A stretch of 64,000 nt of DNA from Alphaproteobacteria bacterium (GTDB lineage Bacteria; Pseudomonadota; Alphaproteobacteria; ATCC43930; CGMCC-115725), in NCBI GenBank assembly GCA_028871055.1, contig JAGWON010000005.1:1-64000 (forward strand), read 5' to 3'. The position numbers and the translations under genes are program-made. The notes under the pieces were generated by a model, which saw only the letters and a program-made list of their open reading frames with translations, was not told the origin of the DNA and did no database searches. Each line of letters begins with the position of its first letter. Position 1 is the first letter of the stretch. Shown here piece after piece: positions 52,939-61,801 of this stretch.

Positions 52939-54690
52939 ATGACCACGCACACCGCCGCCCATCACCTGCTCCAGGGCCTGGTCGATCTCGGCATCGACTA
53001 TGTTTTCGCCAATCTGGGCACCGATCACGCGCCGATCATCGAGGAGCTGGCGCGCTGGGAGAAGACCAACCGCAAGCATCCCGACGTGATCGTCTGCCCG
53101 CATGAGAACGTCGCCGTGCACATGGCGGGCGGCTATGCGCTCGCCACCGGCAAGGGCCAGGCGGTTCTGGTGCATGTCGACGCCGGTACGGCCAACGCGG
53201 CGATGGCGCTGCACAATCTCGCTCGGACGCGGCTGCCGGTGCTGGTGATGGCCGGCCGCGCGCCCTTCACCATCCATGGCGAGCTGACCGGCTCGCGCGA
53301 CACCTATGTCCATTTCGTCCAGGACCCCTACGACATGGCCGGCATCGTCCGGCCCTACGTCAAATGGGAGTACATGCTGCCGTCGGGTGTGGTGGTGAAC
53401 GAGGTGCTGCGCCGCGCCCACACCATGATGCAGAGCGATCCCAAGGGCCCGGTCTACCTGACCCTGCCGCGCGAAATCCTCGCGGCGGAGATCGACGACG
53501 ACAAGGTATCGAGCTTTCCCGAATCCAAGTACGGGCCGGTCAAGGCCGGCGGCATCGCGCCCGAGGACGCCGACGCCATCGCCGCCGAGCTGATGGCGGC
53601 CAACAACCCGATCGCGGCGACGACGTATCTCGGCCGCACGGCCGAAGGGGTTGCCGTGCTCGACGCGCTCGCGCGCGAATGCGGCATCCGCGTCTTCGAG
53701 AGCTTTCCGGCGATGCTCAACATCCCGCACGACTCGCCGTGCTTCGGCGGCTTCAACGTCGGCGAAGGCCTCAAGGACGCCGATCTCGGGCTGTTGCTCG
53801 ATACCGACGTGCCGTTCATCCCGCAGGACCAGCCCAAAGCCGCCGCGTTGCGCTGGATCCAGATCGACGTCGACCCGCTCAAGGAGAACATTCCGGTGTG
53901 GGGCTTCGCCACCGACCGTCGCTATCAGGCCGATTGTGCGACGGTGCTGCGCCAGGTGCTGGACGCGGTCCGCCGCCGCGCCGATGACGGCTTCCGCCGG
54001 CGGATCAAGACGCGCATCGAGAGCTGGACTCCGGCGCGCGAGGCGCGCGCCAAGCGTCTCGTCGCCGCAGCGGCGAACGCCGGCGGCAGCGACGCGATGA
54101 CGGTCGCATACCTCGCCGCCACGCTCAACCAGCGGCTGACGCCGGACGACATCGTGGTCAACGAGGCGGTACGCAACACGGCCGCGATGCTGAACCAGAT
54201 GCCGCGCACCAAGCCGCTGACCTATTTCGCCCATGCCGGAGGCGGCCTCGGCGGCAGCGGCGGCATCGCGCTCGGCGTCAAGCTCGCCTGGCCCGAGCGT
54301 CGCGTCGTCCAGGTGGTCGGCGACGGCTCGTTCCACTTCATGAGCCCCGACGCGGTCTACGCGGTTTCGCAGCAGTTCGTCCTGCCGATCTTCACCGTGG
54401 TGCTCGACAACCGCGGCTGGCAGGCGGTGAAGGCTTCGGTGCAGCGCGTCTATCCCGAGGGCGTTGCCGCCGAGAGCGAGAAGTTCCAGGCACGGCTGTC
54501 GAGCGGCAAGCCGGAGGAACGGCGCCGCTTCGACGAGCTCGCGCGCGCCTTCGGCGCCCACGGCGAATACGTCGCCGAGCCCGGCGATCTGGGTCCGGCG
54601 ATCGACCGCTGCTTCGCCGCGCTCAAGGCAAAGCGCTCGGCGGTGCTGACGGCGCGCGTCACCTCGCTGTCGGACGTGGCCAAGGGCTGA
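52939..54690 (+). CDS. Thiamine diphosphate-dependent enzyme (acetolactate synthase-like)
   Basis: 583 residues with the three-domain ThDP layout. N-terminal Pyr domain with catalytic glutamate in VIVCPHENVAVHMAGGYALA (about 50-69); middle domain about 200-345; C-terminal PP domain with VVQVVGDGSFHFMSPDAVYA (about 456-475) and VLDNRGWQ (Mg/ThDP site GDG-x-N). It resembles acetolactate synthase or benzoylformate decarboxylase-like proteins without a regulatory subunit. In this cluster it could decarboxylate a 2-oxo acid. Its stop codon overlaps the amidase start (TGATG). Confidence 0.85.
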   Translation: MTTHTAAHHLLQGLVDLGIDYVFANLGTDHAPIIEELARWEKTNRKHPDVIVCPHENVAVHMAGGYALATGKGQAVLVHVDAGTANAAMALHNLARTRLPVLVMAGRAPFTIHGELTGSRDTYVHFVQDPYDMAGIVRPYVKWEYMLPSGVVVNEVLRRAHTMMQSDPKGPVYLTLPREILAAEIDDDKVSSFPESKYGPVKAGGIAPEDADAIAAELMAANNPIAATTYLGRTAEGVAVLDALARECGIRVFESFPAMLNIPHDSPCFGGFNVGEGLKDADLGLLLDTDVPFIPQDQPKAAALRWIQIDVDPLKENIPVWGFATDRRYQADCATVLRQVLDAVRRRADDGFRRRIKTRIESWTPAREARAKRLVAAAANAGGSDAMTVAYLAATLNQRLTPDDIVVNEAVRNTAAMLNQMPRTKPLTYFAHAGGGLGGSGGIALGVKLAWPERRVVQVVGDGSFHFMSPDAVYAVSQQFVLPIFTVVLDNRGWQAVKASVQRVYPEGVAAESEKFQARLSSGKPEERRRFDELARAFGAHGEYVAEPGDLGPAIDRCFAALKAKRSAVLTARVTSLSDVAKG

Positions 54691-56066
54691 TGGCGCCGGC
54701 GGCGCTCTCGCTCGACGAGATCGGCCGGGCGTTCGACGAGCGCCGTCTGTCGGCGCGCGAGCTCGCCGAGCAGGCGATCGCCAATCATGCGCGTTGGGAC
54801 GCGAAGCTCGGCGCCTATTCGCTGTGGGCGCCCGAGGTCGCGCGCGACCTGGCGCGACGCGCCGATGCGGCGCTCGCCGAGGGCCGCCGGCTCGGACCTT
54901 TCCACGGCATTCCGGTCGCACCCAAGGATCTGTTCGCGGTATCCGGCATGCCGACCTACGCCGGCAGTCCCCGCCGGCTGCCGGCGCGGTGGGAGCAGGA
55001 CGGGCCGGTGATCGCCGCGATCCGCCGCCAACGGGGCGTCTTCGCCGGCAAGACGCACATGGTCGAATTCGCCTTCGGCGGCACCGGCGTCAACGCGCAT
55101 TGGGGCTGCCCGCGCAATCCGTGGGACGCGGCCGAGGTCCGCTCGCCCGGCGGCTCGTCGAGCGGCGCCGGCGTGGCGCTGCTCGAGGGCTCGGCGCTCA
55201 TCGCGCTCGGCACCGACACCGCCGGCTCGGTCCGCATCCCAGCCAGCGCCACGGGCAACGTCGGACTGAAGATAACCGCCGGACGATGGTCGACCGACGG
55301 CATCGTGCCGCTGAGCCATACCTTCGACACGCCGGGCGTGCTGGCGCGCAGCGTCGCCGATGCGGCGTCGGCTTTCGCGGGCATCGACGGTGCCCGGCCC
55401 ATCGCGCCGTCACGCCTGGCGGGCCTGCGCATCGGCATCGACGACGCGATGTGGCAGGGCTGCACGGCCGGCATTGCCGAGACCGCGAAAGCGGCGCTCG
55501 ACCGCCTGGCGCGCGCCGGCGCCAGCCTCGTGCCGAAGGCGCTGCCGGAATTCGCCGGTGCGGTCCAGGTCTTCCACGAGGGCGGCGTCTCGGCGATCGA
55601 GTTGCGCCAGTTCCTCGACCGCGAGCTGCCGGAATGGATCGCGACCCTCGATCCGATCAACGCGCCGGTGATCGCGCGCGCCGCCGCGGTTCCGGCCGAA
55701 CTCTATCGCGATCGACTGGCCCGGTTGGCGGCGCTTTCCATATCGGCGGCCGCGACCATGGCCGACATCGATGTCATCGCGTCGCCGACGCTGACGATCA
55801 CGCCGCCGTTGCTGTCGGCGATCCGCGACAGCGACAGCCATTGGCAGGCCAATCGCGCCCTCACCCGCAACACCGTGCCGGCCAACTATCTCGGCCTGTG
55901 CGCGATCTCGCTGCCGGTCGGCTTCGACGCCGCGCGCATGCCCGTGGGTCTGCAATTCACCGCCCGCGCGCGACAGGAGGAAACGCTGCTCGCGGCGGCG
56001 CTGGCGGCCGAGCGCGTCCTCGGTACGGCGCGCGATATCCTGGGCGTGCCGCCGCTGCTTGCCTGA
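54690..56066 (+). CDS. Amidase (AS signature family)
   Basis: 458 residues. Ser-cisSer-Lys triad visible: Lys in GIPVAPKDLFAVSGMPTYAG (about residue 78), cis-Ser in RSPGGSSSGAGVALLEGSAL (about 152-171) and nucleophile Ser in IALGTDTAGSVRIPASATG (about 178). It hydrolyses an amide or releases ammonia. ATG shares a base with the TPP-enzyme stop, so translation is coupled. The second amidase of the region (58430-59695) is a divergent relative. Confidence 0.9.
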   Translation: MAPAALSLDEIGRAFDERRLSARELAEQAIANHARWDAKLGAYSLWAPEVARDLARRADAALAEGRRLGPFHGIPVAPKDLFAVSGMPTYAGSPRRLPARWEQDGPVIAAIRRQRGVFAGKTHMVEFAFGGTGVNAHWGCPRNPWDAAEVRSPGGSSSGAGVALLEGSALIALGTDTAGSVRIPASATGNVGLKITAGRWSTDGIVPLSHTFDTPGVLARSVADAASAFAGIDGARPIAPSRLAGLRIGIDDAMWQGCTAGIAETAKAALDRLARAGASLVPKALPEFAGAVQVFHEGGVSAIELRQFLDRELPEWIATLDPINAPVIARAAAVPAELYRDRLARLAALSISAAATMADIDVIASPTLTITPPLLSAIRDSDSHWQANRALTRNTVPANYLGLCAISLPVGFDAARMPVGLQFTARARQEETLLAAALAAERVLGTARDILGVPPLLA

Positions 56067-56075
56067 AGCGCTCGG

Positions 56076-57077
56076 TTATTTGCCGACGTGCCGGCCCGCT
56101 TCCTTCACCAGGCTGAGATCGGCGTATTTGCGGACGTCGATCCGCTCCTTGAGCAGACCGAGCTGACGCTCGGTGTCGAGGTTGCGCTGCAAGGCGCCGA
56201 GATCGGGCACGCCGCTCCGGTCGCGGTAGTCGTCGCCCTTGGTGAAAAGCCACTTCTGAAACAGCGCCGGCGGCCGCTTCATGAAGCCGGCGACGATCTG
56301 GACCGCCTCGTCGTGGTTCTTCGGATCGGTGTACCAGCGGATGGCGCGGATCGCGTCCTCCATGAAGTCGATGATCTGGGCGCGGTGCTGCTTGATGAAG
56401 CCGGCGCGCGCCGTCAACATCGTCAGCTGCGTCACGCCCATCGCGTCCTTCATGGTGAAGAGCGTGCGCGCCTTGTCGCGCAGCGCGGGATCGTAGGAGA
56501 ACGGCGGCACGAAGGTGGCGAGGTCGGCCTTGTGCTCGAGCAGCACCGATTTCATGTTGGGAAAGCTGACTTCGATGACCGAGAAATCGCGCTTGTCCTC
56601 GAGACCGTGGCGCCGCGCAATCGCCTTCATGCCGATGTCGACCGCGGTGCCGATGGCGTTGGTCGCCAGCACCTTGCCCTTGAGATCCTCGATCTTATGG
56701 ATCGGGCTGTCCTTCGGCACCATGAACTCGTTGCTGTAATAGCCGTGCGCGCCGTCCTGCACGCCGTCGAAGATGACGCGCAGATCCTGCATGTTGGCAT
56801 TCTGGATGGCGGCACCGACGGCCGAATAGGCCAGGTTGGCGAGGTCGAGGTCGCCGGTGGCCAGCGCCTGAAGCTGCTGCGTGGTGCCGGCGAAATGAAT
56901 CGGCTCCAGCACATAGGACTTGCCGTTGTGGACGGCGATGCCCGGCTTGGCGAAATAGATCGGCTCGAGCGAGGCGGGCACCACCACCCAGCCGATCCTG
57001 AGCTTGAGCGGCTCGGCGCGCGCCGTTCCCGCCGCAACCAGCAATCCCGCAATCAGAAGAACCGCGACGCGACGCAT
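56076..57077 (-). CDS. ABC substrate-binding protein, NMT1/SsuA type (paralogue)
   Basis: 333 residues; signal peptide MRRVAVLLIAGLLVAAGTAR. The mature part EPLKLRIGWVVVPASLEPIY, ATGDLDLANLAYSAVGAAIQ, IHKIEDLKGKVLATNAIGTA, VSFPNMKSVLLEHKADLATF aligns segment by segment with the protein at 51882-52889; about half the residues look identical by eye. It faces the opposite way, at the end of the amidase gene. ATG at 57077 follows GGAGGGG. Also lacks a nearby permease. Confidence 0.85.
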   Translation of the reverse strand: MRRVAVLLIAGLLVAAGTARAEPLKLRIGWVVVPASLEPIYFAKPGIAVHNGKSYVLEPIHFAGTTQQLQALATGDLDLANLAYSAVGAAIQNANMQDLRVIFDGVQDGAHGYYSNEFMVPKDSPIHKIEDLKGKVLATNAIGTAVDIGMKAIARRHGLEDKRDFSVIEVSFPNMKSVLLEHKADLATFVPPFSYDPALRDKARTLFTMKDAMGVTQLTMLTARAGFIKQHRAQIIDFMEDAIRAIRWYTDPKNHDEAVQIVAGFMKRPPALFQKWLFTKGDDYRDRSGVPDLGALQRNLDTERQLGLLKERIDVRKYADLSLVKEAGRHVGK

Positions 57078-57200
57078 GGGCCCCCTCCCACTCATGGTTG
57101 TCATGCCGGCATGATGGACTTGCCGTTGACCTGAATCCCTAGCACAAAGAGCGCCGCGCGCGGAGTGCCGTCGCGTTCCGTGCCGCCAGGGAGCTCGCCC

Positions 57201-58433
57201 GTGAAGCACAGCACCGATCGCATCCTCACCACCCACGTCGGCAGCCTGATCCGGCCGCCCAAGCTGCTCGAGTTCCTGCGCGCGAAGCAGGCGGGTCGAC
57301 CCTATGACGAGCACGCCTACGCGGCGTGCCTCAAGGAATCGGTCGCCGAAGTCGTGCGGCAGCAGGCTACCGCCGGTGTCGACGTGGTGAGCGACGGCGA
57401 GTTCGGCAAGGCGATCAGCTGGTCGCAATACGCGCTCGAGCGGCTGTCTGGATTCGAGCGGCGGCCCTTCGCCGGCGGCAATCCCTGGATGCGCGGCGCC
57501 GATCGCGAGCGCTTCAAGGGCTTCTATGCGGAGATGGACGGCAAGGACCAGGGTGCGACGACCACCGACTCGATCGTCGTCGGTCCGCTCCGCTATACCG
57601 GCCAGGCCGCGCTGCAGCGCGACATCGACGACTTCAAGGCGGCACTCGAGGGCGTCGACGTGGTCGAGGCGTTCCTGCCGGTGGCGGCGCCGTCGAGCGT
57701 CGTGCCCGACAAGAAGAACGAGTACTACAAGGACGAGGACGCGCTGCAGATTGCGGTCGCCGAGGCGATGCGCACCGAATACAAGACCATCGTCGACGCC
57801 GGCTTCCTGGTGCAGCTCGACGATGCGCGCGCAGCCGTCACCTACGACCGCATGGTACCGCCCAAGACGTTCAAGGATTATCACCGCTGGCTCGAACGTC
57901 AGATCGAGATCATGAACCACGCGCTCGAGGGCATCGATCCGTCGCGCGTGCGTTATCACGTGTGCTGGGGCAGCTGGCCGGGACCGCACGTCAGCGACGT
58001 GCCGCTCCGGGATATCGTCAAGACGCTGCTTAAGGCGCGCGTCGGTGCCTTCGTCATCGAGGGCGCCAATCCGCGCCACGAGCACGAGTGGCGGGTGTGG
58101 GGCGACGTCGACCTCAAGGACAAGATCCTGATCAGCGGCGTCATCAGCCACGCCACCAACGTGGTCGAGCATCCCGAGCTGGTCGCGGAGCGCATCGTGC
58201 GGCTCGCCAATCTCATCGGCCGCGAACGCGTCATCGCCGGCACGGATTGCGGCTTCGCCCAGGGACCGTTCTACCGCCGCGTCCATCCCGAGATCATGTG
58301 GGCGAAGCTCGAGGCGCTGGCCGCGGGTGCACGGCTCGCCAGCAAGGAATTGTGGCGCCGCCGAGCCGGGCGGCGGTCCGTCCGCACGACGCCGCGCCGC
58401 CGGATCAGGCGGCGCGCCAGCGCCCGTCGTTAG
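57201..58433 (+). CDS. MetE-like (cobalamin-independent methionine synthase C-terminal) protein
   Basis: 410 residues from the GTG at 57201 with AGGGAG 7 bp before. TTHVGSLIRPPKLLEFLRAK (about 10-29), GVDVVSDGEFGKAISWSQYA (about 60-79), VRYHVCWGSWPGPHVSD (Cys/His ligand region), FVIEGANPRHEHEWRVW and VIAGTDCGFAQGPFYRRVHP are the pattern of the UROD/MetE-like family with a zinc site (H, C, C). It lacks the MetE N-terminal domain. In catabolic clusters such proteins may accept methyl groups or act as C-S/C-C lyases; the role is uncertain. The basic C-terminal tail (RRRAGRRSVRTTPRRRIRRR) is odd and overlaps the convergent amidase gene. Confidence 0.8.
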   Translation: MKHSTDRILTTHVGSLIRPPKLLEFLRAKQAGRPYDEHAYAACLKESVAEVVRQQATAGVDVVSDGEFGKAISWSQYALERLSGFERRPFAGGNPWMRGADRERFKGFYAEMDGKDQGATTTDSIVVGPLRYTGQAALQRDIDDFKAALEGVDVVEAFLPVAAPSSVVPDKKNEYYKDEDALQIAVAEAMRTEYKTIVDAGFLVQLDDARAAVTYDRMVPPKTFKDYHRWLERQIEIMNHALEGIDPSRVRYHVCWGSWPGPHVSDVPLRDIVKTLLKARVGAFVIEGANPRHEHEWRVWGDVDLKDKILISGVISHATNVVEHPELVAERIVRLANLIGRERVIAGTDCGFAQGPFYRRVHPEIMWAKLEALAAGARLASKELWRRRAGRRSVRTTPRRRIRRRASARR

Positions 58434-59695
58434 CCCAGCGCCGCCTCGACCCAGCGGCCGCCGGCGAGCAGCCGCGCCGCGCCGCGTGGCGGGCCGATCA
58501 GTTGCACGCCGAGCGGCAGGCCGCCGGGTCCCGTGCCGCAGGGCACGGTCAGGCACGGCACGCCCAGCAGAGTCCACAGCCAGTTGAAGACCGGATCGCC
58601 CGTCGATTCGAGCCCCTTGGGCGCCTCGCCCGGCGCCGGCAGCGTCAGCCAGAAAGCGCAATCGGCGAAAGCGCCGGCGACGAGCCGCCGCGCCGCCTCG
58701 ACCGCCTCGCGCGCGGCGATGTAATCGGCGAAGGCGATCGCCATGCCGTCGGCGACGTTGCGCGCGAAGGCAGCGCTCAAGCCCTCGCGGCGGTTGAACC
58801 ATTCGTAGGCATAGGCGCGCGCAAGCTCGTAGCCGGTGACGAGGCGCGAGCGCTCGTGCGCGGCTATGAACGCGGGATCGAGCGCCACGTCGCGCAGGAT
58901 CGCGCCCGCCTTGGCGAGACGCCGCGCCGCGTCCTCGAACGCCGCCTGCGCCGCCGGCGATGCCTTGTCCCACGCGATGCCGCGGACCAGCCCGATGCGC
59001 GGCGGCTGGTCGAGTACCTTGTCGTAGGACGCCATCGGCGCGCCGGTGAAGGCGGCAAGCACCGGCGGGATATCGGCGACGGCGCGCACGAAGAGGCCGA
59101 TGGTGTCGGCAGACTCCGAGGCACATTTGAGACCGGCGCGGTTGATCGCGCCATAGCTCGGCTTGAAGCCGACGATGCCGCAAAAGGCTGCCGGACGGAT
59201 CACCGAGCCGAGCGTCTGCGTGCCCAGTGCCGCCGGCACCATCCCCGCCGCCACCGCCGCCGCCGAGCCCGAGGACGAGCCGCCCGGCGTATATGCCGGA
59301 TTGTGCGGATTGCGCGTCTTGCCCGGATGCCTCATGGCGAATTCGGTGGTGACCGTCTTGCCGAGCGCGACCGCGCCGGCGGCGCGCAGCAACGCCACGC
59401 AGGCCGCGTCCGCCGCGGGCCGATGGCCGGCATAGATCGGCGAGCCGTAGGATGTGGGCATGTCGGCCGTATCGAAGATGTCCTTGATGCCGACCGCGAC
59501 ACCCTGCAGCGGGCCCTTGTCGCGCGCCCGGTCGCGCAACCGTGCCTCGGCCAACGCGCGCTCGGGATCGAGAAAGGCCCAGGCGCCGATCTCCGCCTCG
59601 CGCGCGGCAATGCGCTCGAGGCAGGCGCGGGTTTCGGCTTCGGCTGTCGTCTCGCCGGCGGCGACACGCTTCAGGATGTCACGGACGCCGCGCAT
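58430..59695 (-). CDS. Amidase (AS signature family), second copy
   Basis: 421 residues. Triad: Lys in GVAVGIKDIFDTADMPTSYG (about residue 70), cis-Ser in YTPGGSSSGSAAAVAAGMVP and Ser in ALGTQTLGSVIRPAAFCGIV (about 155-175). TQTLGS in place of DTAGS sets it apart from the first amidase (allophanate hydrolase/AtzF-like subgroup). The ATG at 59695 has a weak site. Role by context: hydrolysis of an amide or urea-like intermediate of the same pathway. Confidence 0.9.
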   Translation of the reverse strand: MRGVRDILKRVAAGETTAEAETRACLERIAAREAEIGAWAFLDPERALAEARLRDRARDKGPLQGVAVGIKDIFDTADMPTSYGSPIYAGHRPAADAACVALLRAAGAVALGKTVTTEFAMRHPGKTRNPHNPAYTPGGSSSGSAAAVAAGMVPAALGTQTLGSVIRPAAFCGIVGFKPSYGAINRAGLKCASESADTIGLFVRAVADIPPVLAAFTGAPMASYDKVLDQPPRIGLVRGIAWDKASPAAQAAFEDAARRLAKAGAILRDVALDPAFIAAHERSRLVTGYELARAYAYEWFNRREGLSAAFARNVADGMAIAFADYIAAREAVEAARRLVAGAFADCAFWLTLPAPGEAPKGLESTGDPVFNWLWTLLGVPCLTVPCGTGPGGLPLGVQLIGPPRGAARLLAGGRWVEAALG

Positions 59696-59765
59696 GGACT
59701 CTCCGCCAATGGGCCTAAGCGGCGCAGTATCCGCACGCCGGCGGTCCGAGGCAAGGGTGAGTGGC

Positions 59766-60254
59766 CTAACCGGCCGTGATTCGCACGCGTTCCTCGAGAT
59801 AGCGGGCGATGAACGGCACGAGCGGTCGGGCCAAGGCCGCTTGCGGCGTCATGAACCGCGCCGCAATCACTTCCCGGCCGTCGGGCTTCAGCACCGGCGG
59901 CCGGGCCAGGCGCAGCTCGAAGATGTGGACGTGGTCATAGCGCGCCTCATAGCGTTCCATGAGGTCGCCGACGAAGGTCAAGGCCGCGGCCGGCACATCG
60001 AGTGCGAGCTCTTCGCGCAGCTCGCGCACCGCGGCAGCGACGGCGCGCTCGCCGGGCCGGACGCCGCCGCCTGGCCAGCTCAATGGGCGCCGATAGGAAT
60101 GTTGCACCATGAGGATCTGCGGCCCCAGCCAGATCGCGACGACCGCGCCCCGGTGATAGGGGCGGCGCAGCCACCACCAGACGCGCAACAGCCGGTAGGC
60201 CGTCCACAGTGCAGCCCGCGCGGCGTGGTCGGCCAGGGGGCGGAACCGGCGCAC
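59766..60254 (-). CDS. NUDIX hydrolase
   Basis: 162 residues from the GTG at 60254, 4 bp after AAGGAG; a longer frame from 60290 precedes that site. The NUDIX box G-x5-E-x7-REUxEE is complete: GGGVRPGERAVAAAVRELRE then ELALDV (about 64-90). An N-terminal tryptophan-rich helix (LWTAYRLLRVWWWLRRPYHR) may bind membrane or nucleotide. Substrate unknown; NDP-sugars or oxidised nucleotides are typical. Confidence 0.88.
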   Translation of the reverse strand: MRRFRPLADHAARAALWTAYRLLRVWWWLRRPYHRGAVVAIWLGPQILMVQHSYRRPLSWPGGGVRPGERAVAAAVRELREELALDVPAAALTFVGDLMERYEARYDHVHIFELRLARPPVLKPDGREVIAARFMTPQAALARPLVPFIARYLEERVRITAG

Positions 60255-60386
60255 GGCGCTCCTTTCGGGGAATCGTGCCTCACGATGCACCCGATCTTAG
60301 GCCGAACTTCGGGATCCGCGATCGGCTTTGTTGTGCCGGAAGCGCCGGTCATGGGCCGCGGGCAGCGATCCAACGCGGCTTGCGAC

Positions 60387-60587
60387 TCAACCCGATGCTT
60401 GGTTCTGGCTCTCGGCTGCGGACGCGGTCTCGACACTCGCCGTCGCGATCTTTGACTTCGAGCCGCGGTATTTCTTCTGCCGTTCGAGCGAGAGGTTGTC
60501 GCGATAGCGATAGCCCAGCCGGAAGCCGAGCCAGAACACGCTGGCGACCATCGCGATCAGCAATAGCAGGCCGAAAACGTCGCCCAT
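60387..60587 (-). CDS. Small predicted membrane protein, 66 aa
   Basis: One N-terminal helix (VFGLLLLIAMVASVFWLGFR) followed by a basic, polar tail (LGYRYRDNLSLERQKKYRGS). No family recognised and no clear ribosome site, but the hydrophobic helix and position in a gap make it plausible. Confidence 0.4.
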   Translation of the reverse strand: MGDVFGLLLLIAMVASVFWLGFRLGYRYRDNLSLERQKKYRGSKSKIATASVETASAAESQNQASG

Positions 60588-60846
60588 CGGATGCGCTCAA
60601 GTCTTCTTATCGCCGCTGGCGCGGCGTTTTCGTTCTCTGGTGCCCAGCATACCGGGCTGTCGTCAAACTGTCATTCGCGCCGCGGCGGGCGGGCGCCGCC
60701 GCGAAACCATCGGCGAAAATCCGGCGATCGGCGAAAAATACGGGGAATGCGCGGGGCGCGGGCGACCGCGTCAAAGCGAAGCCGCCGCGCATGAAGCGAG
60801 ACCCGTGCCGGCGGCGCGGTCGGGTCGGAAACGGCGATCGCCACGG

Positions 60847-60939
60847 TTATCGCCACATCCCGTGGATGGCGACACCCATCAGTGAGGCAAAGAGGCCGAT
60901 CAGAATTTCGACCAAACGGGTTCCGATTGAATTGCGCAT
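60847..60939 (-). CDS. Possible 30-aa membrane peptide
   Basis: Starts MRNSIGTRLVEILIGLFASL and ends HGMWR: a single amphipathic or transmembrane helix. No obvious ribosome site; weakly supported. Confidence 0.2.
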   Translation of the reverse strand: MRNSIGTRLVEILIGLFASLMGVAIHGMWR

Positions 60940-61069
60940 CGCCGTTCTCGGCTGGTGATCCTATGCCGCCAGAGTATCGGCCAAACCTTTCGGAAAAATT
61001 AACGCTAATGCTCGATAACTTTACCGCGAGCGGCGGCGGCCCTGGAGCAGGCTTCCAAGCCGCGGCCGA

Positions 61070-61801
61070 TCAAATCCGCATCCGCTTGAAGAAGCGCTCC
61101 GGAATGGCGCGAATGACGGTCATGACCAGCCACCAAATCGGCCGGACGTAGATCACGTCGCGGCCCTTCGCTTCGGCGGCAAGGATGGCGTCGGCGACCT
61201 CGGCGGGTTCGGCCGTCAAAAGCCGGGGCGTCGCCATGCCCTCGGTCATGCGCGTCGCCACATATCCCGGCAGGACGGTGATGACACGCACGCCGCTGCC
61301 GTGGAGCCGGTTGCGCAGTCCCGAGAGAAACGCGGTGAACCCCGCCTTGGCCGAGCCGTAGACGTAATTGCGGGCGCGGCCGCGCTCGCCCGCGACCGAC
61401 GAGATGCCGATGATGACGCCGGAGCCGCGCGCCGTCATGCGCTGCGCCGCCTCGCCCAGGATCGCCGCCGGGCCGACATAGTTGCTGCGCATGACCAAAG
61501 TGGCGGCTTCGGGATCGCGCTCGTTCTGCGCCTGCTCGCCCATGAATCCCGCCACCGAGATCACGGTATCGGGCAGCTCGCCCAGCGCATCGAGAAACCG
61601 CGCGTGGCCGGCGACATCGAGGACGTCGAATTCGACGGCGCACGCCGCGACGCCGTAGCGCAGGCCGAGATCGGCGACATCGGAGGCCAGGCGCTCGTGC
61701 CGGCGCGCCGCCAGGATCACGGCGCGCCCGGCCTTGGCGTAGGCCCGCGCGATGGCTCGCGCCATGTCCGAGGCGGCGCCCAGGATCAGCACCGTGCTCA
61801 T
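61070..61801 (-). CDS. dprE2: SDR, DprE2-like 2-keto reductase
   Basis: 243 residues, classical short-chain dehydrogenase. VLILGAASDMARAIARAYAK (about 4-23; glycine-rich NAD site), SVAGFMGEQ, IIGISSVAGERGRARNYVYG with the catalytic Ser and Y-x3-K (YGSAK, about 148-152). The C-terminal amphipathic stretch (WWLVMTVIRAIPERFFKRMR) is typical of DprE2, which reduces the 2-keto intermediate formed by DprE1 to polyprenyl-phospho-arabinose. It overlaps the dprE1-like gene by 4 nt (ATGA), strongly supporting this pairing. Confidence 0.85.
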   Translation of the reverse strand: MSTVLILGAASDMARAIARAYAKAGRAVILAARRHERLASDVADLGLRYGVAACAVEFDVLDVAGHARFLDALGELPDTVISVAGFMGEQAQNERDPEAATLVMRSNYVGPAAILGEAAQRMTARGSGVIIGISSVAGERGRARNYVYGSAKAGFTAFLSGLRNRLHGSGVRVITVLPGYVATRMTEGMATPRLLTAEPAEVADAILAAEAKGRDVIYVRPIWWLVMTVIRAIPERFFKRMRI

